A stretch of 16,225 nt of DNA, taken from positions 1 to 16,225 of the forward strand of contig DATDRF010000300.1 in the NCBI GenBank assembly GCA_035291905.1, in the 5' to 3' direction. The DNA comes from JACPLA01 sp035291905 (GTDB lineage Bacteria; Bacteroidota; Ignavibacteria; UBA10030). Position numbers and translations under genes: made by a program. Below the pieces are notes generated by a model. It saw only the letters and a list, made by a program, of their open reading frames with translations, ran no database searches and was not told where the DNA came from. Position 1 is the stretch's first letter. Each line of letters begins with the position of its first letter. Shown here piece by piece: positions 14,333 to 16,225 of this stretch.

Positions 14333-14590
14333 ATGGCACATAAAAAAGGCGGTGGAAGTTCCCGTAATGGCCGTGACAGTCAGGCGCAACGGCTGGGTGT
14401 CAAAGCATTTGGGGGCGAGGTGGTCTCGGCCGGCAGCATTCTGGTGCGCCAGCGCGGCACCAAGTTCTTCCCCGGCAACAATGTCGGGAAGGGCAGCGAT
14501 GATACGCTTTTCGCTCTTGTCGACGGGGTCGTCAGATTCGAGAGGTCTGGAAAGACGAAACAGCGAATCAGCGTATACAGCGCACAATAG
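14333..14590 (+). CDS. rpmA: 50S ribosomal protein L27
   Basis: 85 residues: MAHKKGGGSSRNGRDSQAQR, GVKAFGGE, GSILVRQRGTKF, PGNNVGKGSDDTLFA. The N-terminus begins directly with AHKKGGGSS, so the arm that reaches the peptidyl-transferase centre needs no proteolytic trimming, unlike Firmicutes L27. GGAGAG precedes the ATG. The usual next gene, obg, is absent; a terminator follows instead. Confidence 0.97.
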   Translation: MAHKKGGGSSRNGRDSQAQRLGVKAFGGEVVSAGSILVRQRGTKFFPGNNVGKGSDDTLFALVDGVVRFERSGKTKQRISVYSAQ

Positions 14591-14600
14591 TGTTCCTACC

Positions 14601-14628
14601 AAATCCGCCTCCGGCGGATTTTTTATTT
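14601..14628 (+). terminator. intrinsic terminator of rplU-rpmA
   Basis: AAATCCGCC (14601-14609) pairs perfectly with GGCGGATTT (14613-14621) over a three-base loop, and is followed by a T-rich run broken by a single A (14621-14628). It starts ten bases after the rpmA stop. Confidence 0.92.
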
Positions 14629-14684
14629 CCACTGAAAAACCACAACCGCTCTGTTTCCCCGGAGCATTAAACGCGGGAGTAATC

Positions 14685-15608
14685 ATGAAAATCACAGTCA
14701 TCGGTGCCGGGCACGTAGGTGCGACGGCAGCACAACGTATTGCAGAAAAAGAACTCGCAAATGAAGTCGTGTTGGTTGATGTCATCGAAGGCCTTCCACA
14801 GGGAAAAGGGCTGGATATGTACGAGTCTGCTCCCATCGAGGGATTTGATTCGCGCGTTATCGGGTCTAATTCTTACGATGCCACGGCCAATTCCAGCATC
14901 GTGCTGATCACTGCGGGAATAGCACGAAAGCCGGGAATGAGCCGGGACGACCTGCAGGCAACCAACGCCGGCATCGTCAAAGCCGTTACCGAACAGGCAG
15001 TCGCGAAGTCTCCGCAAGCCATCATTATCGTCGTTTCCAATCCGCTCGACGTGATGACGTACGTGGCAAAAAAAGTCAGCGGTTTCCCGCGGCATCGGGT
15101 CATGGGCATGGCAGGTGTTCTTGACTCCGCCCGTTTCCGAACGTTCATTTCCATGGAGCTGAATGTGTCCGTCGAAGACGTTTCGGCGTTTGTGCTTGGC
15201 GGCCACGGCGATTCCATGGTTCCCCTGGCGCGATACTCGACCGTCGCCGGCATTCCTCTCCCCGACCTCATGGACAAAGCCACGATCGATCGTCTCGTGA
15301 AAAGGACGCGTGATGGTGGCGCCGAGATCGTCAATTTCCTGAAGACCGGAAGCGCCTACTATGCTCCTTCGGCTGCAGCAGTCGAAATGATCGAGTCCAT
15401 CGTGCGCGATAAGAAACGAGTTCTTCCGTGTGCAGCATGGCTTGAGGGCGAGTACGGATTGAAGGACGTCTATTGCGGCGTTCCTATCAAGATCGGGAAG
15501 AACGGGATGGAAGAAATCATCCAAATCAAGCTCGCCCCCGATGAACAGGCCGCGTTGGACAAATCGGCAGCAGATGTGAAGGCGAGCATCGCAAAACTGA
15601 ACATCTGA
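14685..15608 (+). CDS. mdh: malate dehydrogenase, LDH-like, NAD-dependent
   Basis: Oxidises malate to oxaloacetate in the TCA cycle; cytosolic. 307 residues. ITVIGAGHVGAT (3-14) is the nucleotide loop and Asp32 sets NAD over NADP. The mobile loop ARKPGMSRDDL holds Arg81 and Arg87; Arg81 is the malate-specific residue where lactate dehydrogenases have Gln. SNP (118-120), LDSARFR with Asp147 and Arg150, and the proton-relay His174 in GGHGDSMVPL complete the active site. This is the tetrameric LDH-like type found in Chlorobiota and Bacteroidota. The start follows GGGAG (14675-14679) by five bases; a longer open frame from 14352 overlaps rpmA and is not real. It sits between two terminators, so it is likely its own transcription unit, though I could not pick a promoter in the 57 bases after the first one. 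Confidence 0.96.
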   Translation: MKITVIGAGHVGATAAQRIAEKELANEVVLVDVIEGLPQGKGLDMYESAPIEGFDSRVIGSNSYDATANSSIVLITAGIARKPGMSRDDLQATNAGIVKAVTEQAVAKSPQAIIIVVSNPLDVMTYVAKKVSGFPRHRVMGMAGVLDSARFRTFISMELNVSVEDVSAFVLGGHGDSMVPLARYSTVAGIPLPDLMDKATIDRLVKRTRDGGAEIVNFLKTGSAYYAPSAAAVEMIESIVRDKKRVLPCAAWLEGEYGLKDVYCGVPIKIGKNGMEEIIQIKLAPDEQAALDKSAADVKASIAKLNI

Positions 15609-15629
15609 CCGATCCAAAGCATTGTTTTG

Positions 15630-15660
15630 AAAGCCCCGTCCGTCGATGGGGCTTTTTTGT
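15630..15660 (+). terminator. intrinsic terminator of mdh
   Basis: AAAGCCCC (15630-15637) pairs with GGGGCTTT (15648-15655). Three more pairs (one G.U) continue to a four-base loop, and six T follow the GC stem (15653-15658). It begins 21 bases after the mdh stop. Confidence 0.92.
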
Positions 15661-15743
15661 TGCCATTTTGGCGTTTCGGCGGCAACGGGGGAGTATCTTG
15701 CTTGCATCTCTTCCAGAGGATTAGTAAGTTTTCGCACAGTTTC

Positions 15744-15788
15744 ATGACGCATTGGGCCGGAGGTTTGTGACCGAACGATGAGCGTCAT
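15744..15788. promoter_or_regulatory. inverted repeat in the FadL leader
   Basis: ATGACGC (15744-15750) and GCGTCAT (15782-15788) are perfect inverses 31 bases apart, ending 13 bases before the Shine-Dalgarno of the FadL gene. It could be a dispersed operator or an RNA stem. Upstream, TTG (15702-15704) and TAAGTTTT (15725-15732) are 20 bases apart, like a Bacteroidota -33/-7 promoter, but support is weak. Confidence 0.3.
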
Positions 15789-15801
15789 CACATCCTACTA
15801 C

Positions 15802-15807
15802 AGGAGG
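15802..15807 (+). promoter_or_regulatory. Shine-Dalgarno of the FadL gene
   Basis: A consensus AGGAGG lies five bases before TTG at 15813. It decides the start, since no ATG is present before the signal peptide. Confidence 0.85.
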
Positions 15808-15812
15808 TTGCC

Positions 15813-16225
15813 TTGAAGAACAAATTCCTTTCCGCTGCAGTTGTGGCGCTGCTCGTCGCCACGACGTCCTTCCTGTTTGCTGGCGGATACCAGATAAACG
15901 AACACGGTGCACGCGCAATGGGTATGGGCGGAGCGTTTGTCGGCCTTGCGAACGACGCCTCGGCTGTCTTCTTTAATCCTGCAGGCATGGCATATCAGCG
16001 CGGTATCGGGGTCATGGTCGGCGGGACATTCATCATGCCGAGCACATCATTCACCTCAGCAACTCCGGTACGTCCGGACGCGAGGATGGTCAGCCAGACG
16101 TTCTTTCCTCCCAATTTGTACTTCACGTACAACATGGAAGATTGGACATTCGGCCTCGGAGTTTTCGCACCCTACGGACTGGGAACAGAATGGGAAGCGA
16201 CATGGGACGGGCGACATTCGGCCGT
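15813..16225 (+). CDS. FadL/OmpP1/TodX outer-membrane transporter, 5' part
   Basis: The first 137 codons of a gene that continues past the window. It starts with TTG. Residues 1-23 are a signal peptide (KNKF, a hydrophobic run, cut near LFA). The mature end opens with GGYQINEHGARAMGMGGAFV, then ANDASAVFFNPAGMA. This is the family hallmark: the N-terminal hatch segment that plugs the barrel, and the NPAG motif. Later FPPNLYFTYNMEDWTFGLGVFAPYGLGTEW is the start of the barrel strands. These porins bring long-chain fatty acids or aromatic hydrocarbons across the outer membrane; the substrate cannot be told from this part. It follows mdh after a terminator and so is likely its own unit. Confidence 0.93.
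   Translation, partial: MKNKFLSAAVVALLVATTSFLFAGGYQINEHGARAMGMGGAFVGLANDASAVFFNPAGMAYQRGIGVMVGGTFIMPSTSFTSATPVRPDARMVSQTFFPPNLYFTYNMEDWTFGLGVFAPYGLGTEWEATWDGRHSA

Noticed and set aside
14352..14684. Long plus-strand open frame joined to the front of malate dehydrogenase
   Set aside because: It overlaps rpmA in another frame and crosses a strong terminator; the Shine-Dalgarno and conserved N-terminus fix the start at 14685.
14667..15791. Long minus-strand open frame opposite malate dehydrogenase
   Set aside because: It spans both strands of a terminator and resembles no family; a shadow of mdh.

Overview
The window is ordinary-looking chromosomal DNA of moderate-to-high GC from a Gram-negative bacterium, most likely a member of the Bacteroidota/Chlorobiota (FCB) group and possibly Ignavibacteria-like. 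This rests on family content and I could not test it: DUF3124, DUF2652, DUF2339 and DUF5916 proteins, an LDH-like malate dehydrogenase, a FadL/OmpP1 porin, and a Bacteroidota-style purine nucleoside phosphorylase. Several genes have clear Shine-Dalgarno sites and there is at least one textbook sigma-70 promoter (TTGACT-N17-TAGATT), which argues against a classical Bacteroidia genome. I saw no transposase, integrase, CRISPR array, rRNA or tRNA.

Minus strand, 8-2794: an apparent operon read right to left, yggS - divIVA - punA - DUF3124. YggS handles PLP homeostasis, DivIVA is a pole/septum coiled-coil scaffold, PunA is purine salvage, and the DUF3124 product is exported. Two gaps in this operon carry unusual structured DNA. 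Between divIVA and punA lie tandem heptamers folded into an inverted repeat. Between punA and DUF3124 lies a series of GAAG...CTTC hairpins, two with the same five-base loop and one enclosing the DUF3124 start codon.

Plus strand, 2984-7335: a cytoplasmic protein of 12 exact 34-residue TPRs, then aroE, larE and a DUF2652-SRPBCC fusion. The last three are chained by 4-base stop/start overlaps (ATGA, GTGA). The DUF2652 domain reads as a class III nucleotidyl-cyclase relative that keeps the metal Asp pair and the base-selecting Lys but appears to lack the catalytic Asn. Two envelope genes follow: a DUF2339 polytopic membrane protein (7392-9041) and a DUF5916 protein with a CBM9-like domain and predicted outer-membrane barrel (9100-11280).

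11307-13830 is a metal-resistance pair: an ArsR/SmtB repressor with a complete SmtB-type alpha5 zinc site, 4 bases from a zinc/cadmium/lead P1B-type ATPase. A TGAACA...TGTTCA palindrome typical of this repressor family lies at the front of the repressor gene. It clouds the start-codon assignment.

13923-16225: a strong promoter drives rplU-rpmA, closed by a near-perfect intrinsic terminator. Malate dehydrogenase follows with its own terminator, then the 5' part of a FadL-family outer-membrane transporter that runs off the window and starts with TTG behind a consensus Shine-Dalgarno. No gene-free stretch exceeds about 210 bases. I see no clearly new multi-gene system. The best candidates for something undescribed are the hairpin leader before DUF3124 and the LarE/cyclase-like coupled cassette.
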